A DNA stretch of 5,763 nucleotides. Origin: CAYJOG01 sp964371695 [NCBI: uncultured bacterium]. Its GTDB lineage: Bacteria > CAYJOG01. The position numbers and the translations under genes are program-made. Positions 5,453 to 5,763 of the stretch are shown here, one piece after another. The notes under the pieces were generated by a model. It saw only the letters and a list, made by a program, of their open reading frames with translations, made no database searches and was not told where the DNA came from. The stretch is taken from the NCBI GenBank assembly GCA_964371695.1, contig CAYJOG010000205.1:1-5763 (forward strand). The letters are read 5' to 3'. Within the stretch, counting starts at the first letter, position 1. Every line of letters begins with the position of its first letter.

Positions 5453-5481
5453 TTGAAACCCGGCCTGCCCGTGCCTAAAGT
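5453..5481 (+). promoter_or_regulatory. Candidate sigma70-type promoter of the aldolase gene
   Basis: TTGAAA (5453-5458) and TAAAGT (5476-5481) are separated by exactly 17 bases. They match the consensus hexamers at 5 of 6 and 4 of 6 positions. The -10 ends 8 bases before the ATG, placing the expected transcription start at or within two bases of the start codon. The same AAAGTG bases could alternatively act as a poor ribosome binding site. Confidence 0.5.
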
Positions 5482-5489
5482 GTCGCGCC

Positions 5490-5763
5490 ATGGCTACCGA
5501 CATTTCCGCACTCCTCGGCAAAGACGCCGATTCCCTCCTCAATCACAAAGCCACCGGCATCGCGCAGGAACGCCTGCACCTGCCGGGGCCGGATTTCATC
5601 GAGCGTGTGTTCGCCTACAGCGACCGCCCCACGCCGGTGCTGCGCAGCCTGCAATCGCTGCTGGGCCACGGCAGGCTGGCGGGCACGGGTTATGTGTCCA
5701 TTCTTCCGGTGGATCAAGGCATCGAGCACTCCGCAGGGGCCAGCTTCGCCCCCAATCCTGACT
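5490..5763 (+). CDS. fbaB: Class I fructose-bisphosphate aldolase, N-terminal part (runs off window)
   Basis: The first 91 codons of a Schiff-base (class I, metal-independent) fructose-1,6-bisphosphate aldolase, a cytoplasmic enzyme that interconverts fructose-1,6-bisphosphate with glyceraldehyde-3-phosphate and dihydroxyacetone phosphate. The N-terminus [20 protein letters not shown], the motif [13 protein letters not shown] (residues 30-42) and especially [20 protein letters not shown] (residues 66-85) are characteristic of the bacterial FbaB/DhnA-type family. The catalytic lysine lies downstream of the window. The ATG at 5490 starts exactly where family homology begins. Upstream is a promoter-like pair and no strong Shine-Dalgarno. 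It is transcribed in the same direction as the TPR gene but 230 bases after it, beyond the inverted repeats, so it is probably a separate unit. The family is certain; the symbol is by analogy. Confidence 0.92.
   Translation, partial: MATDISALLGKDADSLLNHKATGIAQERLHLPGPDFIERVFAYSDRPTPVLRSLQSLLGHGRLAGTGYVSILPVDQGIEHSAGASFAPNPD

Noticed and set aside
5453-5761. Plus-strand open frame in another frame over the aldolase start
   Set aside because: It is Arg/His/Pro-rich and overlaps the frame that encodes the unmistakable aldolase N-terminus.

Overview
This is a GC-rich chromosomal window, most likely from a member of the Pseudomonadota. That placement rests on G/C-ending codons, a proteobacterial-style RecJ N-terminus, a NodI-type ABC ATPase, a class I fructose-bisphosphate aldolase, and several intergenic repeat families typical of that phylum. 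I cannot name a genus from sequence alone. I see no rRNA, tRNA, CRISPR array, transposase or phage gene.

Layout. Positions 1-361 (minus) carry the first 120 codons of recJ. Positions 362-612 are intergenic and hold three repeat units: two GGGTGAGGG-type hairpin elements and one ATTCCCGC/GCGGGAAT hairpin. Positions 613-1530 (minus) encode a complete NodI-like ABC ATPase with no permease beside it. Positions 1531-1841 are intergenic and are dominated by two copies of a 111-bp repeat element in inverted orientation. Positions 1842-2720 (minus) encode a secreted protein that looks like a caspase/legumain-fold (clan CD) cysteine peptidase joined to a short formylglycine-generating-enzyme-like (FGE/SUMF1, C-type-lectin fold) tail. 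Nineteen bases away and divergent, positions 2740-5259 (plus) encode an 839-residue exported TPR/alpha-solenoid protein. Positions 5260-5489 hold a three-armed inverted repeat and a promoter-like pair. Positions 5490-5763 (plus) carry the start of a class I fructose-bisphosphate aldolase.

How they fit. recJ (DNA repair) and the aldolase (glycolysis/gluconeogenesis) look like ordinary housekeeping genes. The most interesting unit is the divergent pair in the middle: a predicted exported caspase-like/FGE-like protein and a predicted exported TPR scaffold, with start codons almost back to back and a nearly symmetric -10-like element between them. They may be co-regulated and act together in the envelope; this is inference.

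A cross-cutting observation is that none of the five gene starts has a convincing Shine-Dalgarno sequence, while each has a TANNNT -10-like hexamer ending 6-8 bases before the start codon. This is the arrangement expected for leaderless mRNAs.
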